A DNA stretch of 39,305 nt from Hymenobacter rubripertinctus (GTDB lineage Bacteria > Bacteroidota > Bacteroidia > Cytophagales > Hymenobacteraceae). The stretch lies in NCBI RefSeq assembly GCF_003583925.1, contig NZ_QYCN01000036.1, positions 1-39,305 of the forward strand, read 5' to 3'. The translations under genes were made by a program, and so were the position numbers. The notes below the pieces were generated by a model. The model saw only the letters and a list, made by a program, of their open reading frames with translations. It did no database searches and was not told the origin of the DNA. Below are positions 1-7,519 of this stretch, piece by piece; the stretch's first letter is position 1, and every line of letters starts with the position of its first letter.

Positions 1-110
1 GCTTGGTGGCGGCAGGCTTTGCATTGGTATTTCGGCTGCTCTTTGCGGCTTCCGTTCTTACGCAAGTCAGCACTGCTGCACTTGCCACACGTCAACGTGG
101 TCTGAAGCAT
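1..110 (-). CDS. IS1-like transposase, N-terminal fragment
   Basis: An ATG at 110 opens a frame that runs off the left edge after 36 codons. The visible part has two Cys-x-x-Cys pairs (residues 8/11 and 30/33) around a basic stretch with RKNG and KYQCKACRHQ. This is the zinc-finger layout of the IS1 InsA N-terminus, which binds the element's terminal repeats. The start lies 40 bases inside the terminal inverted repeat, as expected for an IS1 element. The catalytic DDE part is not in this fragment. A matching C-terminal fragment lies at the other end of the window. Confidence 0.8.
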   Translation of the reverse strand, partial: MLQTTLTCGKCSSADLRKNGSRKEQPKYQCKACRHQ

Positions 111-149
111 GGGAGTAAGATACTACTCACCCCGCATTATACCACCGCC
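1..149 (-). mobile_element. IS1-like insertion sequence, 5' end (partial)
   Basis: The left edge of the window is the upstream end of an insertion sequence that runs off the window. Its outer tip is at base 149, and reading inward on the minus strand it begins GGCGGTGGTATAATGCG. This tip is repeated in inverted orientation at 39162, with one mismatch over 23 bases (127-149 against 39162-39184). A transposase start lies just inside. The 23-bp ends with a GG tip and the zinc-finger transposase fit the IS1 family. The flank at 150-158 does not match the flank of the right copy, so the two ends are probably two different insertions. Confidence 0.8.
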
Positions 150-216
150 GTTCCTTTTTCCTCCATCCCCCAAAGGCCGCTAACGTAGCCTTTGGTGCTT
201 TTGCCTGTGTTATTCG

Positions 217-426
217 TCAAGCAGAGCTACCTGTTCCTTTGTTGGGGCAGGTGAGGTAAATAAGCCGAGAAAGTACCGATCCATATTCTACCGCTTCGGC
301 CGCCGACACTTTTGCTGCGTCATCGACATAGTATTGGCGTGGAAGGATAGTCCCGGAAGACGGCTGCTTGCCCTCAGGCAGAACGATATCCAGACAAAAA
401 ACAAGGTTCTTTGGCAAATGAGGCAA
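217..426 (-). pseudogene. possible gene remnant (weak ClpP-like C-terminus)
   Basis: The stretch 150-550 has no convincing gene. The best candidate is a 69-codon minus-strand frame that has only a TTG start and a TGA stop immediately upstream, so it cannot be a complete ordinary gene. The translated segment ending SAAEAVEYGSVLSRLI resembles the AxEAxEYGLID tail of ClpP-type proteases, but the match is short. Codon use lacks the strong GC third-position bias of the genes further in. It may be a decayed gene next to the insertion sequence, or chance. Confidence 0.25.
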
Positions 427-550
427 TCATGGACAGTTGGCCACGCCTTTGCAGGGAATGAGCCCCCGCCCCTATCCGTAGTTGCCTGTCACTGCCACTG
501 TAGCCGGAACAAAGCGCTTCTTATGCAACCACTGGCGGCCCCACTAACAA

Positions 551-585
551 AAAAACCGCCATTGCAGCCTGCAATGGCGGTTTTT
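551..585 (-). terminator. terminator of tRNA-Lys
   Basis: A perfect 16-bp inverted repeat (551-566 with 570-585) with a 3-base loop. It starts with an A-run and ends with a T-run, so it can act in both directions. It begins three bases beyond the tRNA 3' end on the minus strand. Confidence 0.85.
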
Positions 586-587
586 GG

Positions 588-660
588 TGATCCCGCTGGG
601 ATTCGAACCCAGGACCCATACATTAAAAGTGTATTGCTCTACCAGCTGAGCTACAGAATC
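588..660 (-). tRNA. tRNA-Lys (anticodon TTT)
   Basis: 73 bases on the minus strand fold into a full cloverleaf. The acceptor arm is GATTCTG pairing CGGGATC with G-T pairs. The D-loop is AGCTCAGCTGGTAGAGC, the anticodon loop CTTTTAA with anticodon TTT, and the T-arm GGGTTCGAATCCC. The discriminator is A and CCA is not encoded. It reads AAA/AAG lysine codons. A terminator follows directly and a promoter lies about 40 bases upstream, so it is transcribed alone. Confidence 0.95.
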
Positions 661-699
661 CTTTCCGCTTCGTCGGCCAGGGCTTTTTAGAAGGGAGTG

Positions 700-730
700 C
701 AAAAGTAGATGTTTGTCCTCTATCACGCAA
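700..730 (-). promoter_or_regulatory. promoter of tRNA-Lys
   Basis: On the minus strand, TTGC (730-727) is followed after 19 bases by TACTTTTG (707-700). This matches the Bacteroidota vegetative pattern TTG ... TAnnTTTG. The box lies 39 bases upstream of the mature tRNA 5' end. Confidence 0.55.
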
Positions 731-915
731 GCATGCACCTGCAATTTTCAATAATTGACCTATAAATACCTGTTTAGTAGCCCACTATTTATCATCCTTC
801 AACCCGTCATCAGGCAAACCAGCTGCCGGGCAGGCCTCTATCAGAACCCCATTCAGCTGAAGCAGCTGCACGACGCGGCACCAATACCTGCCTCCGTATG
901 GCGCCCGCGGGCGGA

Positions 916-1212
916 TTACCCGCTGCCGCCGCCCCGGCCACAGATGCGGAGGATAGTGCGGCCGGCCAACTCCGCAAACCCGAGTTGTCCAATCGAATCA
1001 ACGGTCACTTCTTCCAGTCCGTAGCCATTCTCGCCTTGGGTAATGGCCCGCCTTTTCAGCAACTGCGGGGCCAACCAGCCGGCCGGAAAAGGCCGGGCGA
1101 CTTCCGCTATTTCTGCGGGCGTCAGGACCGGCAGCAGGACGGGGCGGTACGTTTGGCCGTCGGCGTCCGGGAAGCTGGATTCGCGCAGCAGCGCCGGGGT
1201 AAGCAGGGGCAT
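916..1212 (-). CDS. hypothetical protein, 98 residues
   Basis: A minus-strand frame of 98 codons from an ATG at 1212 to TAA at 916-918. It stays open upstream to a stop near 1343, so the true start could be further out. The sequence reads like a real soluble protein, with alternating hydrophobic and charged residues and a TPAEIAEVARPFPAGW stretch. It ends in a Gly-rich tail. I recognise no family. It is divergent from sbcC. The opposite-strand frames over this stretch are less protein-like. Confidence 0.45.
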   Translation of the reverse strand: MPLLTPALLRESSFPDADGQTYRPVLLPVLTPAEIAEVARPFPAGWLAPQLLKRRAITQGENGYGLEEVTVDSIGQLGFAELAGRTILRICGRGGGSG

Positions 1213-1339
1213 GGGCGGGCGCGGTTGGCCGAACCATGCCCGGCCGGGCGTACGGAACCGCTGGGGTGCGGTTACCGCCGCAGGACACCGGAAAGCGCGG
1301 TGGATATCAGGCAGCCCTGGGGTGCCCGCCCGAACGGCT

Positions 1340-1347
1340 TACCTTTG
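1340..1347 (+). promoter_or_regulatory. -7 box for sbcC
   Basis: TACCTTTG is an exact match to the Bacteroidota TAnnTTTG box, 29 bases upstream of the ATG at 1377. No clear -33 TTTG is seen. Its position supports the 1377 start over the upstream in-frame extension beginning at 1236. Confidence 0.55.
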
Positions 1348-1376
1348 TCCCCACTCCTGCCTTAGTTGTTGTCCGC

Positions 1377-4300
1377 ATGAAAATTCTCCGCGTCCGCTTT
1401 CTCAACCTCAACTCCCTGCGCGGCGAGCACCGTATCGATTTCAGCCTCTCGCCCCTCTCCGACGCGGGCCTGTTTGCCATTACGGGGGCCACCGGGGCGG
1501 GTAAAACCACCATCCTCGATGCCATCACCCTGGCCCTCTACGGTCAGGTGCCCCGCCACGAAACTACCGGCCCCGAGCAGGTAATGAGCCACGGCACGGG
1601 CGAGAGCTGGGCCGAGGTGGAGTTTGAGGTCAACGGCCGCCAGTACCGCAGCAAATGGGGCCAGCACCGGGGCCGCCGGAAAGCAGCAAACCCATTGCAG
1701 GACGCCAGAATGGAGTTGAGTGAGCGTAAGTCCGGGGCAGATGGCGAAGCAGTGTGGGAGTTTCTGGAAACCTACAAATCGAAGGTACCCGCGAAAGTGG
1801 CCGAGCTGAGCGGACTTGAATACAAGCAGTTTTTGCGCTCCGTGCTGCTGGCCCAGGGCGATTTCACGCGCTTTCTGAAGGCCCCGGCCGGGGAGCGGGC
1901 CCAGCTGCTGGAGAAAATCACCGACACGAAAAAGTATTCCGATATCTCGCGGGCCGCTTTCGAGCGGGCCAAGCAGGAAACCCAGCAGGTGGAGGAGCTG
2001 CGCCAGGGGCTGGCCGGCGTAGCGCTGCTTTCGGCGGCGGAAGTGGCGGGGCTGGAAGAGGAGGCCACGGACCTGAGCCGGCAGCTGGGGGAAGCCACCG
2101 CCCGGCAGGAGCAGCTGCGGCAGGTGCAGCAGTGGCAGCGCCAGCTCCAGGATTTACAGCAGAAGCTGCTCAGTACCCGCCAGCACCACCAGCAGCTGGA
2201 GGCCCAGGCCGAAACCCTGGCCCCCCAGCGCCAGCGCCTGGCCCGGCACCAGCAGGCCCAGCCCTTCGCCCCCGGTCTGGCCTTGCTCGGCCAGGCCGCC
2301 GAGCAGCTGGCCCGCCTGCAAACGGCCGCCGGCCGGCTCCGGCAGCAGCTGCCCGGGCTGCAAGCCCAGCGTGCCGCTGCCGAAACCACCCGCTCCATTG
2401 CCCGCCAGGCCCACGAGGCCGCCGCCGCCGCCCGCGAAACCCAGGACCCCCAGTTGCGGGCCGCCGAGCAGCTCGACCAGGCCATCGTTCAGCAAAACCG
2501 CCAGCTGGAGGAAAAGCGCCAGCACTACGACCAGCGCCTGGCTGAGTGCCGGCGGCTGAGTGCCGAACTCCAGCAAGCTACCGCCCACACCGGGCAGGCC
2601 CGCGAGCGGCTGGCCACCACGGCCCAATGGCTGCGCCAGCACGGCCGCCGGGCCGAAATGGTGGACGTTTTTGCCGCCTTCACGGGCCTGGTGCAGGACT
2701 GGGACCGCCTGCGCACCGAGCAGGGCCAGACCGACAAGCGGGTGGAAGTGCTCACCAACCGGCTTCACACGTTGGAAGCTGCCGAGCAGCAGGCCGCCGC
2801 CGCCGCCCGCCTCGCCCGCCAGCAGCTGGCCGCCGGCGAGCAGCAAATCCGCCTGGCCGGGGCCACCCGCGACGCCACCCTGCGCCTGCTCCACCACCAC
2901 GTGCAAACCCTGCGCCGCGAGCTGGCCGACAAGGAAACCCACCGCGAAACCCAGCGCCAGCTGGTACAGGCCCAGCAACTGATCCTGAGCCACGAGCAGG
3001 CCCGCCAGCAGTTGCGCCCGCACGCACCCTGCCCGCTCTGCGGGGCGCTCGAGCACCCTTACGCGGCCGGCGGGCTGGGCCTCACCAACGCGGGCCTGGC
3101 CCTGGAGCATGAGAAGGCAGAGGCCGCCACCCAGCAGGTACACGCCCTGACCACCCGCGTCAATCACCTCACCATTTTCCTCAACCTGCTGGAAAATGCG
3201 GGTGGCGACGCCGGCCGCGTGCCGGCCGATGCCCCCCTGCAACTCGTAACGCCGGCCCGGGAGGAGGCCGTACCTACCGAGGCCCGCGCCCTGGTGCGCC
3301 AGCTCCAGGAACTGGACCAGCAGCGGGCGGGCACTGAAAAACAGCTCACCCAGGCTGCCTCAGAGCAGCAGGCCGCCCTTAAGGCCCAGGCCGATGCCCG
3401 CCACGACTTGCAGGAAGCCCGGCTCAGCCAGCAGGAAGTGCGCGAACAGCTGCCCTCCATAAAAAGCCAGCTGGAAAGCCTGCTGGCCAATTTCGACCTT
3501 GCTTTCACCGGCGAAAACGGGGCGGCCATGCAAACCCGGCTCCGGACCCTGGAAGCCGAGTACCAAACCCGGCAGGCCGAGTTCAACCAGGCCAATGAGC
3601 AGGCCCAGGTGGGGCAGGCGCTTATTGGCAAGCTCACGCGGGACGAGGGGGAGGCGCGGGCCTGGCTGAAAGCCCACAAGCAGGGGCTGGTGGATCAGCA
3701 CGCCGCCATTGAGCGGCAGCAGGCGGAGCGCCAGGCCCTACTGCCCGAACCCGACGTGGCCCGGGTGCGCCAGCAGCTGGAACAGGCCGCCCGCGCCGCC
3801 GACCAGCGCCGCCAGCAGGCCGACCAGCAGTTTCAGCAGCACGACCTGGCCCTGACCGTGGCGGCCGACCAGCTTCGGCAGCGCGAGCAGGATACGGCCG
3901 ATCAGCAGCTGGCCCACGACCAGCGCCACGCGGCCCTGGTTGCGGCCCTGCAAGCCGCCGGCCTCGCCCCCGACCCGGCCGCGCTGCCGGCCCTGCTGCT
4001 GCCCGCAGCCCAGGCGGCCGCGCTGCACGCCCAGCTCCGCCGCCACGAGCAGGATTCGGCCCTGGCCACCCAGGTGCTGACCGATACTGCCGCCCAGGTG
4101 GAGGAGCAGACCGCCCGCGCCCTCACCACCGACGCGCCCGAACACACCGCCCGGCAGCTGGGCACCACCACCGAGCAACTGGCCGGCCTCAATCAGCAGT
4201 TGGGCCAGCGCCAGGAGCGCCTGAATACCCACCGCAGCGGGCAGGAGCGCCACGCGGCCCTGGCCGAAGCCCTGGAGCAGCAGCAGCAGCAGGCCCGGCG

Positions 4301-4808
4301 CTGGCGGCACCTGGCCGAGCTCATCGGCTCAGCCGACGGCAAGAAGTTCAGCGAGTTCGCCCAGGGACTTACCCTGGCCCGCCTCGTGGATCTGGCCAAC
4401 CGCCACCTGCACCGCTTCACCGACCGCTACCGTATTCTGCGCAACCCTGACCAGCACCTCGACCTGCTCATCCAGGACGATTACCAAGCCGGGGCCACGC
4501 GCTCCATGAACTCGCTCTCGGGCGGGGAAAGCTTCCTGGTGAGTCTGGCCCTGGCCCTGGGCCTGTCGGAGCTGGCCGGCCGCAAAACCCAGATCGATAC
4601 GCTCTTCATCGACGAAGGCTTCGGCACCCTCGACCCCGACACGCTCGACGTGGCTCTCTCGGCCCTGGAAATGCTCCAGGGCTCGGGCAAAACCATCGGC
4701 ATCATTTCCCACGTCGAAGCCCTCAAGGAACGCGTGGGCACCCAGATCAACGTGCGCAAAGGAGCCGGCGGCGTAAGTACGCTGCAAGTGCTGGGGTTTT
4801 CCAGTTAG
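1377..4808 (+). CDS. sbcC: exonuclease subunit SbcC (Rad50-like SMC ATPase)
   Basis: A protein of 1143 residues, normal size for SbcC, the ATPase and coiled-coil subunit of the SbcCD nuclease that cuts hairpins and processes double-strand ends. The ABC head is split. Walker A GATGAGKTT is at residues 37-45. The signature LSGGES is at about 1047-1052 and Walker B LFIDEGFGTLD at about 1076. Between them lie long Gln/Ala/Arg-rich coiled coils with a CPLC zinc hook at 552-555. The start MKILRVRFLNLNSLRG is the family's conserved N-terminus. The nuclease partner SbcD is not adjacent, although it usually precedes SbcC in an operon. The gene has its own promoter box, and a MITE-like repeat follows. 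Confidence 0.95.
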   Translation: MKILRVRFLNLNSLRGEHRIDFSLSPLSDAGLFAITGATGAGKTTILDAITLALYGQVPRHETTGPEQVMSHGTGESWAEVEFEVNGRQYRSKWGQHRGRRKAANPLQDARMELSERKSGADGEAVWEFLETYKSKVPAKVAELSGLEYKQFLRSVLLAQGDFTRFLKAPAGERAQLLEKITDTKKYSDISRAAFERAKQETQQVEELRQGLAGVALLSAAEVAGLEEEATDLSRQLGEATARQEQLRQVQQWQRQLQDLQQKLLSTRQHHQQLEAQAETLAPQRQRLARHQQAQPFAPGLALLGQAAEQLARLQTAAGRLRQQLPGLQAQRAAAETTRSIARQAHEAAAAARETQDPQLRAAEQLDQAIVQQNRQLEEKRQHYDQRLAECRRLSAELQQATAHTGQARERLATTAQWLRQHGRRAEMVDVFAAFTGLVQDWDRLRTEQGQTDKRVEVLTNRLHTLEAAEQQAAAAARLARQQLAAGEQQIRLAGATRDATLRLLHHHVQTLRRELADKETHRETQRQLVQAQQLILSHEQARQQLRPHAPCPLCGALEHPYAAGGLGLTNAGLALEHEKAEAATQQVHALTTRVNHLTIFLNLLENAGGDAGRVPADAPLQLVTPAREEAVPTEARALVRQLQELDQQRAGTEKQLTQAASEQQAALKAQADARHDLQEARLSQQEVREQLPSIKSQLESLLANFDLAFTGENGAAMQTRLRTLEAEYQTRQAEFNQANEQAQVGQALIGKLTRDEGEARAWLKAHKQGLVDQHAAIERQQAERQALLPEPDVARVRQQLEQAARAADQRRQQADQQFQQHDLALTVAADQLRQREQDTADQQLAHDQRHAALVAALQAAGLAPDPAALPALLLPAAQAAALHAQLRRHEQDSALATQVLTDTAAQVEEQTARALTTDAPEHTARQLGTTTEQLAGLNQQLGQRQERLNTHRSGQERHAALAEALEQQQQQARRWRHLAELIGSADGKKFSEFAQGLTLARLVDLANRHLHRFTDRYRILRNPDQHLDLLIQDDYQAGATRSMNSLSGGESFLVSLALALGLSELAGRKTQIDTLFIDEGFGTLDPDTLDVALSALEMLQGSGKTIGIISHVEALKERVGTQINVRKGAGGVSTLQVLGFSS

Positions 4809-4821
4809 AAAATGGGGAATA

Positions 4822-4955
4822 GGACTTCCGCAAAAGGGGGCCTGGGGCATGTAGTGCGAAGCGCCAGCTGCGCGCACCGCTGAACGTAATCACCTGGCAA
4901 TCATAAATTATGCGCGAAGCTGGCGCTTCGCGCTACTGCCGTTTTGCGTAAGTCC
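4822..4955. repeat. MITE-like palindromic element, 134 bp
   Basis: The ends are inverted: GGACTTCCGCAAAA at the left and TTTTGCGTAAGTCC at the right, one mismatch. A second, inner inverted repeat (about 4851-4875 against 4912-4936, built on GCGAAGCGCCAGC) makes the whole element almost a single hairpin. There is no coding capacity. GGACTTACGCA-type ends are known from transposase-dependent mini-elements. It lies between the converging ends of sbcC and the DUF6687-like gene and could also end transcription. No clear target duplication was found. Confidence 0.6.
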
Positions 4956-4975
4956 CAGGGAAGTTAGAAAGAACG

Positions 4976-6043
4976 TCATCTCAGCTTTCCAACTTCCCGC
5001 ACCTCCGCCCAGCTCCAGTACCGCCGGGGCTCGATGCCGGCGTAGCCGGCCTCGAAAAACGCCACTACCTCTCGCTCCAGCTCTTCGGGGGTGATGGCAG
5101 AGCGGTGGATCGGGCGCTGGTCGGGGTCGGCGTAGCGCTGGGCTTTGCGCAGGCCCTGGCCGTCCAGGCGCAGCAGCGGGCCGGTATCGGTGATGCCGTC
5201 GTGGGTCCAGCGGCGGGCCGTGGTTTCGAGGGCATTGAGGCGGGCGGCCAGCGCCTCCAGAGGCAGACGGGGCAACGTGGGGCGGCTTGCCAGATCAATC
5301 CAGGTGGTGTACTTGTACTCCAGTTCGTAGCGCTGCCCGTCGTACAGGCTCAGCACGATATCGGTTCCCATGCTGGGACTGAACAGGGCGTAGTACGGCA
5401 GCGGCCCGGGCGTGCGCACCACCGTCAGGCCGATGTGGGGGTAGCGGCGCACGGTGGTGGCGGGGCCGTGCAGCAGGGCCACGGCCTGCCGCACGCGCTG
5501 GTGTTCCGGCTGCCAGGCAGCCCGGCCGGTTTCGGGGTTCTCCAGCACGTCGGCGAAGCGGGGCAGAAACCAGGTAAACTTCTCAGCCGACGCCTCCTCC
5601 TCGCGCTGCCGCCGGGCGGAGGCCCCGAAGGGCTCGTAGAACCGGGCTTTTTCCTCGGCGTTCAGCCAGCATACCATTTGCAGGGCGTGGTCGGCCAGGG
5701 GGTGGTGCCAGTCCATTTCGCGGAAGTCGCCGAGGGTGGCCACCAGCCGCAGCAGCGACTCGTGGCCGAGCGCCAGGGCCGGGTGCAGCAGTGCCCACAC
5801 GCCCACGAAGCCATCCACGTCGAAGTGGTTGGCCGTGACGGCGGCGGCGGCCAGGCCGGGCGTTTCGGGGCGGGCCAGGGCGCGCAGCACGGAGCCCGCG
5901 CTGGTATCGTCGCGCAGGTTGGCCGGGGTAGCCGCGCCGCGCCAGTGGGCCAGGGTGAGGGCCGCGCCCAGCCCCGTACTGTCGACGACAATAGTGGGTT
6001 GCCGGCGCAACTGCCGGAACGGAACGAAATATTTTTGCACCAT
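4976..6043 (-). CDS. DUF6687-like conserved protein
   Basis: A 355-residue cytoplasmic protein without signal peptide or membrane segments. The start MVQKYFVPFRQ (ATG at 6043) is chosen because conserved-looking sequence begins there. Upstream in-frame codons to 6226 are low in coding character and cross a hairpin. Visible motifs are DSTG (21-24), LRDDTS (43-48) and ANHFDVDGF (71-79). The last recalls the acidic DxDG elements of metal-dependent phosphoesterases such as the DHH group, but that is only a resemblance. I believe the family is DUF6687, of unknown function. It is convergent with sbcC. Confidence 0.75.
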   Translation of the reverse strand: MVQKYFVPFRQLRRQPTIVVDSTGLGAALTLAHWRGAATPANLRDDTSAGSVLRALARPETPGLAAAAVTANHFDVDGFVGVWALLHPALALGHESLLRLVATLGDFREMDWHHPLADHALQMVCWLNAEEKARFYEPFGASARRQREEEASAEKFTWFLPRFADVLENPETGRAAWQPEHQRVRQAVALLHGPATTVRRYPHIGLTVVRTPGPLPYYALFSPSMGTDIVLSLYDGQRYELEYKYTTWIDLASRPTLPRLPLEALAARLNALETTARRWTHDGITDTGPLLRLDGQGLRKAQRYADPDQRPIHRSAITPEELEREVVAFFEAGYAGIEPRRYWSWAEVREVGKLR

Positions 6044-6491
6044 CGGCAGGCAGCGTGAAAAAAAATACTGTACGCGCATCGGACCAGAAAACAGCCGTCT
6101 TCGCCCCCAAAAATGGCTCATTGGTCGCCGACCTCCATTTTCCGGTCTTTTATTTGGCGAAAATAGCGGGCTCTTGCCCAACTTAGCCGAAGTTGGGCAA
6201 GAGCCGGGCCGGCAGGGGGCGCGCAAATAGTGGCGAGACTATTGCATAAGCCGGATTTCGGGGCTTATACTAGCAGTCTGGTCTTGCTACGGACAGAGGG
6301 CTGCTTGGCGTTTCCCCGGGTGAGTTTGTGGTAAAATAAATGCCAAAATTTTATCCCTTCTGGTTGCTATCGATTATATTTGATTGCTTCCCAATGATAT
6401 GTCTGCCCTCAGAACCAGCAGCATGCGGTCTGCACAGCTTTGTTTTCCTTCTCCTGAACCTGCGTTTTTCTTCACCCCTTACTTTTTCCCT
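6044..6491. other. 448-bp divergent intergenic region with a strong hairpin
   Basis: There is no gene here. A perfect 16-bp stem with a 5-base loop lies at 6169-6205 (GGCTCTTGCCCAACTT and its complement). It has no T-run and sits between two genes that point away from it, so it is not an ordinary terminator. A -7-like TATATTTG at 6375-6382 could serve the downstream secreted protein with a leader of about 100 bases. Confidence 0.5.
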
Positions 6492-6932
6492 ATGCGCCTT
6501 TCTACTCCTGCTTCCCCTGTGCGCCGTTTTTTGCAAGCGGCCGTCCTGCTTCTGGCGTTGGTTGCTTTCGCGCCCCGGCAGGCCCAGGCGCAAACCTGGC
6601 TGGTTTCTACCGATGCCTACGTCAAGCTGGGCGTGGTCGACAAGTTCGGTCAGCTGGGGGCTTATACTGCTAAGTTCGTGGTTATCAACCAGCGTAGCGG
6701 TAAAGAATTTTTTCTGGTGAAGGAAATTCCTAAAGGCCAGAATGGAATTGATGTGGTCTACCCCTCCCCCGCTTCCGAGGCCGACTACTTCAAGGCCGCT
6801 ACCGGTGAGGCCGGCACTGCCGCTCCGGGCTCCTATACCTGGGAGTGCCAGGTGAATGGCAAGAAAGTAGTGGGCGGCCGCTTCAATTTTTCTGAAGTTG
6901 CCAACGACGTTACGATGGTTGGGAAAAACTAG
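6492..6932 (+). CDS. secreted hypothetical protein, 146 residues
   Basis: The ATG at 6492 gives MRLSTPASPVRRFLQAAVLL, a clear Sec signal ending at AQAQ near residue 34. A mature domain of about 110 residues follows. An earlier in-frame ATG at 6384 would add 36 residues before the signal and is rejected. The mature part has few charged clusters and a beta-rich pattern, with one Cys in YTWECQVNG. I recognise no family. It stands alone between the DUF6687-like gene and trxA. Confidence 0.7.
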   Translation: MRLSTPASPVRRFLQAAVLLLALVAFAPRQAQAQTWLVSTDAYVKLGVVDKFGQLGAYTAKFVVINQRSGKEFFLVKEIPKGQNGIDVVYPSPASEADYFKAATGEAGTAAPGSYTWECQVNGKKVVGGRFNFSEVANDVTMVGKN

Positions 6933-7099
6933 CCCGCCGCTGTTGGTTTTTTCTTTTCCTGTTTCTGAAGGCTTGGTGTTGCCACATCAGGCCTTTTTTG
7001 TGCCCCCGCCATTGGTTTCGTTACTTTTCGGCGGGTCCTTCCGTACTGGCAACTACCCGCCGCACCGTGTCGCGGCCTCACTTTCTTACGTAGCATATC

Positions 7100-7408
7100 A
7101 TGCCCAAGAAGTCCTTTTCCGAACTCATCAGCAGCCCTGGTATGCCGGTTTTGGTTGATTTTTACGCCGACTGGTGCGGCCCCTGCAAAACCATGGCCCC
7201 GATTCTGGAACAGGTGGCCCAGCAGCACCAGGGCAAGCTCAAAGTCATCAAAATAGACGTCGACAAGAACCAGGCGGCGGCCCAGCAATTCCGCGTGCAA
7301 AGCATTCCGACGCTGATTCTGTTTCATAAAGGCCAGCCCGTGTGGCGGCAGGCCGGCGTGGTATCGGCCGCCCAAATCGGGCAGGCGGTACAGGGCGTGG
7401 GGCAATAG
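7100..7408 (+). CDS. trxA: thioredoxin
   Basis: 102 residues, the size of a single-domain thioredoxin. The active site WCGPC follows DFYADWCGPCK at about residues 23-33. The cis-proline loop is VQSIPTLILF, and the chain has the usual alternating strand and helix pattern. There is no signal peptide, so it acts in the cytoplasm as a disulfide reductase fed by thioredoxin reductase, which is not in this window. The next gene starts 111 bases later behind its own promoter box. Confidence 0.95.
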   Translation: MPKKSFSELISSPGMPVLVDFYADWCGPCKTMAPILEQVAQQHQGKLKVIKIDVDKNQAAAQQFRVQSIPTLILFHKGQPVWRQAGVVSAAQIGQAVQGVGQ

Positions 7409-7487
7409 GGGCCGGCGATGCCGTGCCCGGACAAATTTCCGGGCCGGAGCGGCTTCCTGCAACGGGCGGGGTTGCTTGGGGCCACTG

Positions 7488-7495
7488 TACCTTTG
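7488..7495 (+). promoter_or_regulatory. -7 box for the TonB receptor operon
   Basis: TACCTTTG matches TAnnTTTG exactly, 24 bases upstream of the ATG at 7520. No well-placed -33 TTTG is seen. Confidence 0.5.
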
Positions 7496-7519
7496 CGGAG
7501 TCCTACACGGCTGAATTGA

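Noticed and set aside
334..690. A 118-codon plus-strand frame
   Set aside because: It runs through the tRNA-Lys gene and its terminator in antisense, so it is not a gene.
6340..6720. A plus-strand frame overlapping the secreted protein gene
   Set aside because: It covers the same DNA in another frame. The frame from 6492 has a proper signal peptide and mature domain.
7425..7444. A short GC hairpin after trxA
   Set aside because: Only seven base pairs and no T-run. Too weak to call a terminator in GC-rich sequence.
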